Shown here: positions 10,577-22,633 of the stretch, piece after piece
Numbering within the stretch: position 1 is the stretch's first letter
Layout: each line of letters starts with the position of its first letter
Assembly: GCA_009733715.1 (NCBI GenBank)
Contig: WMKJ01000023.1
Coordinates: forward strand, 84,371 to 148,370
DNA from: Herpomyces periplanetae
Lineage: Eukaryota; Ascomycota; Laboulbeniomycetes; Herpomycetales; Herpomycetaceae
Direction of reading: 5' to 3'
DNA length: 64,000 nucleotides
The notes under the pieces: generated by a model
The model's input: only the letters and a program-made list of their open reading frames with translations
Told to the model about the DNA's origin: nothing
Databases searched by the model: none
Position numbers and translations under genes: made by a program

Positions 10577-10642
10577 GACGAGAGCGACGTGCTGTGGGGA
10601 TGCGCAGAGTTTGCGGGGGTGTAAAGCTGCGAAGGAGGGACG

Positions 10643-10724
10643 GCGCCCGTGTATAGCTTTGCAGGTGTATAGCTTTGCAGGTGTATAGCCCGCCCGCACC
10701 GCCTGCAAAGCTATACACGGGCGC
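10643..10724. repeat. 23-bp perfect inverted repeat with tandem 16-mers in the left arm
   Basis: Left arm 10643-10665 and right arm 10702-10724 are exact reverse complements over 23 bp, separated by 36 bp. The left arm overlaps two head-to-tail copies of a 16-bp unit (GTGTATAGCTTTGCAG, 10649-10664 and 10665-10680) plus the first 9 bases of a third, so the right arm can pair with either copy. The tract is clearly more GC-rich than its surroundings. It lies between the cytochrome b5-like start and the ASA1 stop, both minus strand. Confidence 0.9.
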
Positions 10725-10747
10725 ATCACCTGATTTCCCTGGCCCGG

Positions 10748-12393
10748 CTAAAATATGCGCCAAAGTCCTATTCGGCCGTCTTTTGCGCCAGCTGCTAACC
10801 ATTTTCCCGCAGACTTTCTCTTTCCACTACTTTCACGTTCAATATACTGCTCTCCCCATGCTATACTCGTAAATCCTTTACTTCTCCCGCACTCTGCACT
10901 TTCACTATTCCCAAGTCTTATAGTGTGACCAATAGCACGTGCTCGTACTCCATGTCCTATACCACTGTCTAATCGTAAAATCGCCATAGTTTGCAAGGTT
11001 ATCGTACTATACACACGAACTCGTCCATCCCAGCCTGCCGTAGCCATTAGATCTTGATTCCTATTAACTCTTAAATATTGTTGTCCAGCATGTCGAGTTG
11101 GCATTTGTTGTAATTCCCATAACTCTTGTAATTGGCTTTCACAATTAATACCTTGTTCGGGAATCTTTACCAAACTACCTCGCACAGACCCATTAGGAAC
11201 TAATGAATCGGGTAAACCTAAAGATGATATCACATCATCTACTCCACTCGCATATATTTTACCCTGAATCAATGATACATCAACACTTAACAAGGGCTGT
11301 CGTGATAATCTTAAACTCTTTAATTCCCTCCATTCTCCCGTAACACTTTCCAAAAGATTGACTGACTGAATCAATCCCATATCTAGACTGTACGTACTTA
11401 AAAGTCCACTTTCATACCCTGCTGCTACAATTAACTGAGCTTGATTTAATTCCTTCGCAGATAAATTTATCCATATGTACAAGCTCATTACCATACCTAA
11501 AGCACATTCAAATGCATAAGTTAATTTTATACTCCGACAATGAGATCGTTAATTACCCAATTCATTAAATTCCCATGCTATATCCATCTCACTCAAGAAA
11601 ACTTCTTCTAACGTACCTGGTTCATCCGTTTGTCCCTGAGGTCGTGGAATACTACTGATTATCCTTTGTTGTGGTAAATGAAGTATATCAATCGTCATTC
11701 CTTTTACCGACAAATCTCCATTACCAGAACCCGGTATTGCCAACAAAACTTCCTTTCCTTCCTTCATCTCCATTTTCATTTCTTCTCTCGTTATCTCTTC
11801 ATTAGCACAATTCTCCCCCATTTGACATACGGCGAACCTGCAAAAATTATGCGTTTCACAAGCAACTGAATAATCAAGTAACACCTCGCCTTTCTTCTTT
11901 TCCCCATCTAAAGATCTCGTATCGTTATTCCATACGTTAACTTCACTTCGATTAATTCTCATAACAGGAAGCTCATTTAAAACTTCCTCATCCCACTCAT
12001 CATTGTACTCGTTATTAGAGTTATTTTCATAGCTCCAAACTCTTAATACTCCATCACGACCTTGACTTCATGGCCTCGTCAGCTTTTTTAGCTATCGTAT
12101 AATCTGCAATATATCATTACCAACCTAATAATCCGTCCCGACCACTCCGCTAACCCAATAATTCCTCCCTTATGCGCTCGCCAAACATATCGAGGCCTGC
12201 GTGTTATCATGCTCCAAATCACTACCCAACCCTCCGCATCCCCCGTTACCAGATATTTGCTGTCTTGAATAAATTCAATACAGCACACAATACTATCATG
12301 TCCTCGTAAAATATACTCCACTTTTGGCGCCGGGTTCTTCACCCGTCTAGAGTCACTACAATTACTTGTAACCTTTATTACTCCGCTCATCAT
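10748..12393 (-). CDS. ASA1: ASTRA-complex WD40 protein Asa1
   Basis: WD40 propeller subunit of the ASTRA assembly complex (Tra1/TTT chaperoning). Exons: 12125-12393, 11557-12065 and 10748-11496, giving 508 aa. The N-terminal blade reads EYILRGHDSIVCCIEF, then GDAEGWVVIWSM, RRPRYVWRAHKGGIIGL; the C-terminal blades read GWDGRVRVYS and WLAAGAKDGRIGLWRIF, the family ending. The second intron (GTAATT...TTTAG) is clear. The first has weak sites (GTTGGT...GAAG) and was chosen because it alone restores ISQGRDGVLRVW in frame. The middle region is longer and more charged than in yeast (443 aa). Confidence 0.85.
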
Positions 12394-12634
12394 GTTCCCA
12401 TCATAAACCACCTTTTAAATCCGAATACCAAATATCCTTTAATATTCATTCCCCTACAAATTTCACTTCTCGGTACATCCATAAACTAATCTGCCAAATG
12501 TTCCTTAATCTTATTAAGCTGTTAATCGTCATGCAACAACAACATTTCTCAGACTATCCATTCTTTTTTCACTATCGCATCCCTAGAACTAACCATTTCC
12601 TGTCACCTTAACTCTCTCGAACCATTCCTCCCTT

Positions 12635-15600
12635 TTACCTCTTCAGCGTCTTCTGCTTTTCCGCATTCTCCACTAACTTTTTGCCCGATACAGCTAATCC
12701 CTTCTTAGTTCGAACTTCATCCATATACATTTTTGCAACATTAGCCCGTTCCGCTAATTCACCCAAATCTTCCAAATCTTCTTCCGTGAATGGAACCCAG
12801 AAAGGATCTTCATCCAGCATTTCAAACCCCGCAAATACTAACTGCGGATTGGCAGCACCCGATGTTCGTTGTCGTATCTCCTTTGCAAATCCCATCGATT
12901 CTACTACCGGAATACGTGCTTCCACCCGCAGGTACGATGTTCCCTCCATCATTGATTCTGCCACAATACGCCCTCGTCGTCGAGTTACCACTCCATACAC
13001 CCGTCCGAGAACGTCGCTCGACGTTTGAATAACACACGCATGCGTCGCCAGCATTAATCTTGCACTCCAATCCAAAAATCCCCCGTAAATCGCTTCACGT
13101 ACAGGCCGTATTAACTCTCGTGATATTTGAACCATTCCATCATTTTCTCCCGCACATTCACCAGGCCCATGGTTTATATTTACCGTAAATTCTTCAATTA
13201 TCACACCAATACCCTGTATAGGCTCTCGGCAAAGTGGTCCCTGTGCGGTCGCTAACTGAAATGCATATTTAACCTTATCCTCAAACAAATCATATTTCGT
13301 CCCTCTAGTTCTCACATTATCACATTCATGTTGTTCAAAAAGTTTGCGACATAGTTTCTTTGGACTACGATCAAATAATATGTTTGCTCCCACTTGTCGT
13401 GGTCCAAAACATACTATTTGCATCAACGCATTTTTCCATGTCTCATCCCCATCTGTTACCTTGAGTGATGCAAAGCCTACTTCAAGTTTTCTTCGCAATT
13501 CCTCTTCCGCCGTATTTGCAACAATTTGACTACCTTTAAGTCTCTTCATCAACTCTGTACACTCCTCCAGAATCCCTGTTATACAAGCTGGTAACGGTAC
13601 TACCCGCAATCTTATAGTAACTTCACCTTTCCCTTCGCCACCGTGCCCTCCAACACTTGTAACCACAGTTCCTCGTCCAAGCTCCTTATTTTTAGGAGGA
13701 TTCATCTCAGATGCAGCTACTATCGATTCTCTATACGGCACAATCGGTTCACTGTATTGAATTTCACATTTTGCAAATCTTTCCCGCATATCCTTCACAC
13801 ATCGTTCAATATGTAACTCGCCTGCGCAGCATAAAACGTGTTCTCCACTGTCTAATACTTCGTACTCGACACAAGAATCTGCTTGCACCAGCATTTCAAT
13901 TCCTTTAATCATTTTATCCATATCGCCTGGATTAACCGGTTCCAATGCAATCCGTACAATTGGCTTTACACCTTCCGATACTCGGGCTAGGTTAACCAAT
14001 CCATCTTGTGAAGAACACAACGTTCCATACTTTAGCACTGCTTCATCTAACCCTTCAACTCCCACAATCGATCCTGCTGGTGCAGCTTCTAATCTCTCCA
14101 ATGCTCGTCCCATCATCATATAGAGCCCTGTCACCCTAGCTTTCTTCGGTTGTGGAGACTCAGTATCATCTGCATCATACCGAGGTGGCACAATATACAC
14201 CTCATCCATTACACGCAATTCTCCTGAGTATACTCGTGTAAAACCAATTAAACGTACCGCTTCATCCTTTTTTTCTTCATGGCCTTCATTACCAATCTTA
14301 AGTGTACCAAACGTATTAACTATGTCTTCAGCACCATCCACACCTGCTCGTTTTTGATGTTCCGCAAGCTCTCGTAACTCATTACGCTTTTGTCGCGCCA
14401 ACTCACGTATTTCATCCGATGTTCTACCACCAGTACTTCCCGAATGTTGTACTATATCACTTTCCGAGATCGCCAACATCTTGCTAACAAAAGCTATTAC
14501 AGGTACACTTCGCTCCCTACTACAATTCACCATTGCTTTCCAAGCTTCACTTTGCTTAACCCGTGGCAATGCAGATATAATCTCTGGCAGTCGTACCGCC
14601 TGTGCAGTTGCTGGACTAGGTAACTGTTCAATTATCGATATTAACATGGCCGTTGACAGTGGTAACCATGTATTAAACAAAGTCGTCAAAATATTCCGGT
14701 AATTTTTTGTTCTTGTAATCTGAGATGACAGTGTAATACCCAGCGACGCCGTAATCTTTTGTAAACGTTCATGATCTCTACACAAATCCAATTATCCAAA
14801 TCACCAAAAATATTAGTATCTATTTCACGATAAACTACTTCACTTTCTATCAGGGTGCACTTACGGTTTACCACTTGCATTTGCGATAGTTGCATCATAT
14901 ACCGCCCAAATAGGCTCGAGTACCATTTGTACGAAGGCTGGTTTTAGCGGACGTCCTTTAAGTTGCTTTTGCGTCAATACACACTTGGCTTTAGCATCTA
15001 TGTAGTAAGGTCCCCATAATACAGTCTCCAAAACTGATCTTTTCATTCCAAGTTTCTTTTCGTATAACCCAGCAAATTGCTTAACCGTAAATGCCCATCC
15101 ATCCAAGGCACTGCAAAAGATAACATTATCTTTTTCAGGCGCAAAATAATCACTTTCATGATCAGTAAATGTATCGGATTCTTGTGCCATTCGTTCCCCA
15201 AGTTCAAATCCGCCAATTACAGCATTAACCTGTTCAATTAACCTAGCTAGATGGTCATACCCTTCCCGTGGTGTCATACGAAGTTCTGTAATCAACCGAT
15301 CAACTTTATTTACCGCCAGAATGCATCGAAATTTTTCCATCCATGTTTGTCGAAGGACACTCACAGTTTGCGAGCATACGCCTTCTACAGCATCGACTAG
15401 TACCACTGCTCCATCGCATAATCTAGATGCGATACTTACCTCAGACGAAAAGTCAATGTGCCCCGGCGAATCAATCAAATTGACAACATAGGCATGTCGT
15501 TCGATAACTTCTTCCTGTTTACTCTCACCGTGTAATCGTTTTGACACGTCAAAGTATAATGATATACCCGACGATTCCATGGTAATCCCCCGTTCCTGTT

Positions 15601-15863
15601 CATCCTCTCGAGAATCCAAGTATCGAACTTTACCCGCCAATTTGGTGCTAATAATTCCATTTGTCGCAATAAGGCAATCCGTTAGAGATGTTTTGCCATG
15701 GTCAACATGTCCCAGAATACATATCTGTTATCTCGCCGTTTTTGCATTAATATTTTGATAAAACATCCCTTTCATACTCATGAAGCATTATTTCACTTAC
15801 ATTTCGTATGCGGTCTGGTTCGCGCAATAGACCCACCAGTTTTTCAATAGGCACAACTGGCAT
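12635..15863 (-). CDS. RIA1: Elongation factor 2-like GTPase RIA1/EFL1
   Basis: Cytoplasmic GTPase that, with the SBDS protein, releases Tif6/eIF6 from pre-60S subunits. Exons: 15801-15863, 14865-15724 and 12635-14777, giving 1021 aa (yeast about 1110). Exon 1 encodes MPVVPIEKLVGLLREPDRI and splices into the G1 motif GHVDHGKT (26-33). Then come RGITMESS, DSPGHIDF (G3) and NKVD (G4). The EFL1-specific acidic insertion is short here (around EKDNVIFCSALDGWAF). Domains 3-5 follow, with INHGPGECAGE and the EF2-like final domain with FAKEIRQRTSGAANPQL. Splice sites GTAAGT...AACAG and GTAAGT...GTGTAG both restore phase. EF2 itself lacks this N-terminal sequence and is shorter. Confidence 0.95.
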
Positions 15864-16853
15864 AATTAATACCTGAACTTATCCAAATTTTTTGAAATCC
15901 TAGTTTCACTAACGTTTATTCTATAGTCAGAATCCCATTGATAATTTTCTCCTCCAAAATTCCAAATTTCGTGTCTTTACTCGCTTACTAATACATTCCA
16001 AGTGTATAGGTCGGAAATGCTGGTGATTGAACGTTCATTTAAGCGGATTGAACAGTTTTCTTTGTGACCTTTGATCTGGCAGCGGTAAAATTGATAAAAT
16101 CGGTTTTTCTTGAAGGCAGGATAATTTACTGATGTAAGAAGGTAAAATTTGTCTTCCCAATGGTAGAGGCTAGGCTTATCATTAATATTATTTAATCTGA
16201 GAAACTGGTATACGTTCGGTGATGATATTGCTGGGACGAGCCTTGAGATTTGTCCTATCCACAAATTTATGAACTTTCCTTACAAATGATATACTGCGTT
16301 ATATTGCTTGATTCTATTGACATTACTTGGATTTCATTACTCAACCCATGCTGGCACTACTTAGTCTAACAGTCCAGAGAGTCAATGAAGGCAAAGTTTA
16401 GTTTGTTTCCAATGCTCTATTTTTATTCAATAGTATGCTGAATTTTAGAAGAGTTAATACCCCGTAGTGCGAAGATATATATATCAAGTCTTTCTAGGCT
16501 AAACATGATTATCTAGATTAATAAAGTGCAAACTGTTTTAATTGAATTCTAACTCTGTGAACATGAAGTTTTGTAATTTTGTAACTGTACGCTTACTAAA
16601 GTTTAAAAATAAGGTAACAATAGTCGTTAATATTGATGATTGAGTTCCGAACGCTCCAATAATACCTTTATGTGAACATGTAAATTTATGTAAAAATACG
16701 TCAACACATAGTAATTTGTGTACATTAACGTACTGAGAAACTTGACGACGAACTTCATAAGCAAGCCAAAATTTGTATAAGAAGTCTGCCGCATGTTCTT
16801 GCCATGACTCCCATATCAAAAGGCATATAATCTATTTTTGTCGCTCAGCCGTT
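15864..16853. other. Intergenic, with a FLYWCH-like coding fragment
   Basis: About 1 kb without a confident gene. On the minus strand, 15977-16264 is open for 95 codons but has no ATG. It includes FYRCQIKGHKENCSIRLN, reminiscent of a FLYWCH/MULE-type zinc-finger core, though the usual His-x-His end is missing. A second open stretch (16538-16819, minus) has no recognisable content. Close to the EFL1 start there is an A/T element (AAATTTTTTGA, about 15886-15896) of RRPE appearance. Confidence 0.35.
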
Positions 16854-16858
16854 GCGGG

Positions 16859-16890
<32 letters not shown>

Positions 16891-16950
16891 CCTGGGCGTT
16901 GAGGCGCCGGAGGGATCTGGAGGTCTCCGGTTCGATCCCGGATCACCGCA
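16854..16950 (+). tRNA. tRNA-Phe(GAA) with a 24-nt intron
   Basis: Complete cloverleaf. A box TAGCTCAGTTGG, anticodon stem TCAGA/TCTGG, anticodon GAA, T arm with GGTTCGATCCC, discriminator A. The intron (16891-16914) sits after position 37, the standard site, and interrupts CTGAAG/ATCTGG exactly as in yeast tRNA-Phe. A T5 run at 16951-16955 is the likely pol III terminator. The acceptor stem pairs GCGGGGA with TCACCGC, leaving one G5:A68 mismatch. Confidence 0.95.
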
Positions 16951-17201
16951 TTTTTGTCGGCCGGCGCTAGCGTGGGCCTCCATGGCGACTTGTCCTGTGT
17001 CGTTGCGGGCGGCTGTTTGGGGGTGGGTTTTTAAAAATTGGCCATAGTCGTCCTAATTACGCGGGAGACATTTGGCTATCGAACTCGTAGGGTCAAACGA
17101 ATTTTTTAAATCTTACACTAACAGTAACCAAGAACCTACAAATTCAAATTTTCATTCACTGCGTAATCGTTAAGTACATGGTTAGTCAAACATGCTATGT
17201 A

Positions 17202-18405
17202 CTATTGTTTTATACGAAATTGATTTCGAATATCAGCTTGTGCATCTCGAATGAGAAAACTATGGCAAACTAGTTAGCATGCAAATCCAGGTACAATTCG
17301 CTACAATTGTGGAATAATACTTACGAGTACCACCATATTATGGGTGGTACAGTGCCCAAGTGCCATAGGCTATGGGCATCAATTAACCCAAACCAGGGTG
17401 GAAAATCAAACAACTCCAAACTCATGGCAAAACTTAACCAGACAATGATAAATATTGGCATAAGTGTCCATTTTTCGCGACACCCCAAAAAACGACGTGT
17501 GCTGAACATAATCCAGAGTACATTGGTAACAATTCCAACGCAAACGTTAGAAAACATATTGTACGAGTAATCCCACCTCCAAACTGTCAAGTAAGTAACG
17601 TGGCCCGCAAACATGCAAACACATAAAACGGTCCAAAAGCGGCGAATGATGTTAATATGATATTCTGTACGATCCAAGCGAAAGATTCGTACGGGCGCAA
17701 AATAAAGACCGTACAACACATTAGCACCAGCGGCAAAGTAATCCAATTTTTCCGTAATGGAAACGTCGCGAGTGTGGAATATCATACTAAACAACCAACA
17801 GGTCAATCCGAAGTAGGCAAAACATTGATAAAATTTATTCATTGAATACGTGTAAGGCAAGTTTCTACGTAAACGCTTTAACCCGTTAACGTGTGCCATA
17901 AAATTGAACCAAGAAAATAGAACACTGAAAAATTCCTGCATGCCCAAAACTCGATAAAATGGCCATTTTCCATGGAATTGAACTCCTGGTAAGTGTTGTG
18001 ATGATCGTACAAGTGTAATGTCATGCTGGCATGTATAATCGCACTCTGAAATACAAGTCCAGCCTAGTACTCTATTTAACAATTTTTTATGTGCTACCCA
18101 TTCACCATGAATATCGTTGTTCGAGCAATTCGACTCTATGCATGACTAACTTTACCATGCTTGATGTTCAATTAATCAATATAACCAGCTGTTGGATTAG
18201 TCGTGTTCTACTACACTATTTTAAATATACTATTGTCACTAACTTGCACACATTTGCGGAATTCCGGAAGTCTATCGCCAGGCGATGCTTCAACATTGGC
18301 CAGTAATATCATAATTAGAGCCACTAATATCCAATAAATTGTAAGTATACATCGCCCGCGAAGAATATGAGCTAACGGCACACTCTTTTCCCTCTTAAAG
18401 TTCAT
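17202..18405 (-). CDS. PER1: GPI-anchor lipid-remodelling protein PER1/PGAP3
   Basis: ER membrane protein that removes the unsaturated sn-2 acyl chain of GPI anchors during lipid remodelling. Exons: 18244-18405, 17325-18133 and 17202-17259, giving 342 aa. A signal peptide (hydrophobic core about 21-40) is followed by SPGDRLPEFRKC, the family's mature start. Then WTCISECDYTCQH, QFHGKWPFYRVLGMQEFFS, HTRDVSITEKLDYF, AMSLELFDFP and the final AHSLWHLGTVPP, with seven likely membrane segments. The last intron (GTAAGT...CATAG) adds FLIRDAQADIRNQ, matching the family's C-terminus. The first junction (GTTAGT...ATAGAG) is less certain: the Cys spacing just after it is C-x4-C where relatives often show C-x3-C. 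Confidence 0.92.
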
Positions 18406-18813
18406 GTTTAGTTGACCTAACTTTGCTTCATAGTTAAAATTAAAAACTTTGTCGAGTGCACACAATACACGTTCCAAATCATTAAAATAACTCTACATCG
18501 GAAAATCATTTACCCAATTACCGTAGCACGTGCTACTGCGGTCGGAGAGGGCCGATAAAATGTTTACACGCAAATTGGGAATTTCGCTATTTGACGGGAA
18601 ATAACTGGGAGGAGTTTAAGGTTCGAGTTATTCGGAATTATGTATTTTTTAACGGGAAACTGCAGGAATAGGAATGATATGCATTAATGTGTAAAGCGGT
18701 TTAGATAAGGTTGATCAATTTATGAGAAGCGTATAGCTTGATGAAATTGGTAAGAGTTAAAATGGGCAATTGACGGAAATGTAAAGGTTATGATTAAATT
18801 ACTAGGTAAATTG
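18406..18813. other. Intergenic between PER1 and DIC1
   Basis: PER1 promoter side and DIC1 3' flank, both minus strand. A 12-bp palindrome TAGCACGTGCTA (18524-18535) centres an E-box CACGTG about 120 bp upstream of the PER1 start. No reading frame of note. Confidence 0.45.
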
Positions 18814-19813
18814 TTATCTGAACAAACGGTAGAGACGCTTTTGCTGTTCAAGAAAAACAAATGTAAGTATAGTTTGGGGAGCAAGCCGCACAAAACTTGG
18901 AAGCCAGCCGCGAAACATCCATGATAACCCTTCATGTCGGTATACACGTACAAGCACGGAAAAAAAATTATCTTGACCGGTAGATTGCATGCTCATAATA
19001 CGCGTTTTAAGCACATCAACTGGTGAGCAAACGGTGGTCGCCACAAGGCCAGCCATGGAACTAGCCGTAAAGTGTGTACTGAGTGTATCCGACATGTGGA
19101 GCTGACTTAGTAAAATAGACTTAAAAAAATCGTATGAAGCCAATTGAGAAACCGTAACTAGAACTGCACGACAACAATTAGGACCAAGCCCAATAAAAAG
19201 GGAACCGAGACCTTCATTTTTGACCATTTGGTACAATCCATCGAATGCATTGCGATAGTTTCGTCTAAATTCTGGTGGTAAACTGGTGTCGTGTTGCATT
19301 CGTACGTTAATAACATCAGCGGGGTTTCCCACGACTCCACCCGCGAGTCCAGATGCACTTGCCAGGCCAATCAGCTTGAATACCGATGGAGCCGATGAGT
19401 CTTTTGCTTGAACTTCTTTCAATTTTTCGTAGACTCCAAACCGAGTGGTACTGTATAACATTTGCCTAAGTAATGAAGCTGAAAGGCCACGATATGGACC
19501 TGTTATACCCTCGGTTCGGATAATATACGAGAACATTTGTACCATAGTACGACGTGCACCATTAGATCCTTGTTGAGTTTGGAGGCGGACCTTGACTAGT
19601 AAAATAGTTAACAGAAAAACCGAATGAGAATGAATATATCAATTCCCGATGAGCTAACTAGGGTTAATGTCACCACGTAAATAATGTTAACATGATGACC
19701 AAAAGGTACTTACCAAGATCTAATGGATGAGTGAAGCACGAAGCGAGACATGATGCGGAGCCGCCAAACCAAAAAGGGTAATGAATTATATCCTCTGTAC
19801 AAGATTTTTTCAT
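18814..19813 (-). CDS. DIC1: Mitochondrial dicarboxylate carrier
   Basis: Inner-membrane carrier of the SLC25 family, probably exchanging malate or succinate for phosphate. Exons: 19714-19813 and 18814-19595, giving 293 aa, close to yeast Dic1. Three carrier repeats each show the P-x-D/E-x-x-[KR] signature: THPLDLVKVRLQT, GNPADVINVRMQHD and CSPVDVLKTRIM. The PADVINVRMQ version of repeat 2 is what marks dicarboxylate carriers rather than oxoglutarate or other members. The single intron (GTAAGT...CTAG) falls inside the first signature, after codon 33. No presequence, as is usual in the family. Confidence 0.94.
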
Positions 19814-20580
19814 TGTAAAGATTGCAGCGTAAAAGAGGTAGTGGGCCACTTGCGGAGTTAAGACTTAACCGCAGCAATGACCACAGTAAAGTAAGGTGAA
19901 CTATTAATGTATACAGTAAAATTCACCATGCCGTAATTATATATCAACTAACAAACAAATTGATTAAAAATTCTTTGATAAAAACATCTAGTAATAATTG
20001 CAATTTGACTATGAATACACATCTAAATACTTTTAGATCCCAAAAACATCGTGAGATCTTTTTAAATTGACCATTCATTCCAAATTACATAATACATTAT
20101 TAGCTAAGCTGTTCAAGGGGTGACTCTCAGGCAGGGATGCGGGGAGAAAATAATAGAAGATAGCCAGGGACGAACTATATAAAAGGCTCAATGTCCACAA
20201 CCGTTTCCTTATTTATTTTTGAATAACTGATAAATTACCTTCGAGTATCAAATAAAGTACAAAACGCACCACCCGCTGTCATATTCCTCAACAAAATATT
20301 CCCGCGCAATGCCCTTCAACTACGTTATCCTGTCACGTGGCGACTAGATATCTGGGTCGCTACCAGTCATGCGACCCAGCGGAGACCAATTTCTACCGAA
20401 CTCGTGGTGCAAAGTTCGGCCCGTCCAGCTCCTACACAGCGTGCCATTTCATCCTACAATCGGAGCATTACTGGGACAATACCACCACGCTATATATTTC
20501 GTGTTGCGCACGGAATAACTCCTAGAAACGGCACGTTCGGCCTTTTCCATACAAGAGGGAAGGCAAAAATTAACAGTAGA
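19814..20580. other. Intergenic between DIC1 and tRNA-Ala
   Basis: AT-rich, no supported reading frame. A TATAAAAGG motif occurs at about 20177-20185 on the plus strand with no gene in a suitable position downstream. The final 20 bases before the tRNA contain the probable pol III terminator of the minus-strand tRNA-Ala (T5 on the minus strand near 20565). Confidence 0.35.
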
Positions 20581-20662
20581 TGGACGGGTAGGGAATCGAA
20601 CCCTAGACCTCCCGCACTCTCCACAGTGCAAAGCGGGCGCTCTACCGCTGAGCTACACGCCC
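20581..20662 (-). tRNA. tRNA-Ala(TGC) with a 10-nt intron
   Basis: Cloverleaf read on the minus strand: acceptor GGGCGTG/CCCGTCC, D arm GCTCAGCGGTAGAGC, anticodon stem CCCGC/GCGGG, loop TTTGCA, T arm TAGGGTTCGATTCCCTA, discriminator A. The G3:U70 wobble pair, the alanine identity element, is present. Ten bases (CTGTGGAGAG) follow position 37 where introns sit. One T6:C67 mismatch lies where yeast tRNA-Ala also has a non-pair. Confidence 0.93.
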
Positions 20663-21026
20663 AACACGAGAAGCGTGAAAACTAATTATTTATTGGGATG
20701 GTTAAATTGTTTAATCACAATCATGAGTACCATCTTACTTGAGAAACTTTAGGAAAGTTGCGTTTGAATGAGCAAAACCGAAATTCTCTAAAGTTTGGCT
20801 AGTCTTCCCTATGAAATTCAATTATTCTTATTAATATAGAGAAGGTGTTTTGTTTGGATGTATTGACATCGAAAAATCGCACATCAAAATATTATATTTA
20901 ACATATATGCGCAGGTAAATCAAAGAGAGCAACAATTGATTGAAGATGTATCTAAACATGAGCATCACAATACATGAAAAGAATCTAATTCTGGAAAATG
21001 GTAGTTTAATATGGAATTCGATTAAT
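20663..21026. other. Intergenic, 3' flank of OXA1
   Basis: AT-rich sequence between the 5' end of minus-strand tRNA-Ala and the OXA1 stop. I see no gene or clear motif. Confidence 0.3.
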
Positions 21027-22633
21027 TCAAGCTTTGGCATTGCTGGTCTTTTGCTGGCTACGCCATTCTCGCTCGCGGGCCTGTCCGTGTTTACGAAACT
21101 CATCTCGAATCTTTTTGTACGCATTGGCCGGGTCCGTGCTAGGCTTCGAATTAGAAGTACCTTTTGAAGAGTGCTCTAAACCAAAGAAATCGCGAACGAA
21201 AAACTTAGTGCGACCAAGTAAATCAGTAGGAGGGGCGTGTGCGGGTTTCACTAATTCAGAATATCGTCGGGAAACTACTTTCATTACTTCTGATGAATCT
21301 GGTGACTTCTCCCATGTTGCAATAGTAATTCTGTCCTCTAAAGGCTTAGGGCCTTCGCGTAGTGATAAAGGCAGTTTACCAGGTAAGGGAGTCAAATTGA
21401 AAAGCCTCCGAACACTCGGTTGTAGCAAAAGAACGTTTGTAATAGCAGTTATTACAGATGTAGCAACAAAGGACAATTGGAGACAAGCTGGCATATTAAT
21501 CATGACCGCGCCTGCGATGACGGGAAATAATGCTAGAATAATATTGCTCATTTGGGGTGTCATTGGACCAGAGATTGAGGTGCTTGATCTTGAAGCCTTA
21601 ACATAAAAGTAAGAATACTAATTCCTGGAATTGTAATGCTCACGAACATACCTTAGATGCTATGAAAATTGTCACTGCCATAGTAACAGGTAATATATAA
21701 TATGGATCAGCAACGGTCAAATCAGTTATCCAGCCAAACCCACTTTGCTGTAAACTGGGAACAGGAAGGTCAGAAACAGCCCACATGAATTTGAATACAC
21801 CATAGCCCATAAAGCCTTGAAATACGGCAGGAATGATTGATTTGGACGGCCTGATACCCATTCTTTTGTTGAGCTCTGACAATTCGTTCTGAAGTTCGGA
21901 CATTTTAATGAGATCTTTATCTCGAATCGCCGCCTGCAGCTTCGCGTGGATGGGTCTTGTATAAGGAATAATTGTTTGCATTCGGGCCATCATATCGCTT
22001 GACTGAAGAATAAATTTGAATAATAGTAAACGTATTACTAGAGCCCCGATAACAATGGATGCCCACCACGGAGTACCCATGTAAACGTGAATATGTTCAA
22101 GTAGCCACTCAATAAAGCTAGCAGGATTGACCCAACTAAATTCGACACCCAAAGATTTTAAGTACCCAATATCAATGATTTCGGGGTTAGAAATTGGAAC
22201 ACTGATGTCATTATGGGAAGGTTCATCAAGAATTTCGTAAATTTTAGCTATTGAATCCGAGGTTCCAGAAGTTTGAGAGTCGTGGGAAAGAGAGTTAAGT
22301 GCTTCAAGCTCAGTACCCGTTGTATGAGATGAATTAGATTCGATTGTGTTGGAAGACTTCCGAAACCATGAAAGCAATGAATAACCACGTATGGATACAT
22401 GGGGCAATGAAAGATCAATCTTTGATAGACAAGGGGATCTGGCTTGAAGTAAAGGCGAACAAGATAAGGGACGTATGGGCGCACACAAGGAAAATGAAGC
22501 GCGACGACTAGCAGCATTGTGCGACTACGTAGCGGGTTAGTTAGATGTCTTAGTGAACCAAGACTAAACATACGTATGCCATACGTGAAGAAATGTGTGG
22601 TGTGAGGTTATGAGAGATTTTGGCAGATCTCAT
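21027..22633 (-). CDS. OXA1: Mitochondrial inner-membrane insertase OXA1
   Basis: YidC/Oxa1/Alb3 insertase that places mitochondrially made and some imported proteins into the inner membrane. Exons: 22574-22633, 21652-22524 and 21027-21596, giving 500 aa. The frame of exon 2 has no ATG. A 20-codon first exon (MRSAKISHNLTPHISSRMAY) joined by a 49-nt GTATGT...CTAACTAACC...GTAG intron supplies one and forms a good mitochondrial presequence. The Oxa1 core starts about 140 (PWWASIVIGALVIRLLLFKF), with the conserved coiled segment, FQGFMGYGVFKFMWAV, PYYILPVTMAVTIF and, after intron 2, NIILALFPVIAG and LQLSFVATSVITAITNVLL. The basic C-terminal tail, which in yeast binds the ribosome, runs about 385-500. 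Confidence 0.93.

Noticed and set aside
12681-13032. Two overlapping plus-strand frames inside EFL1
   Set aside because: Antisense shadows of the strongly conserved EFL1 coding frame.
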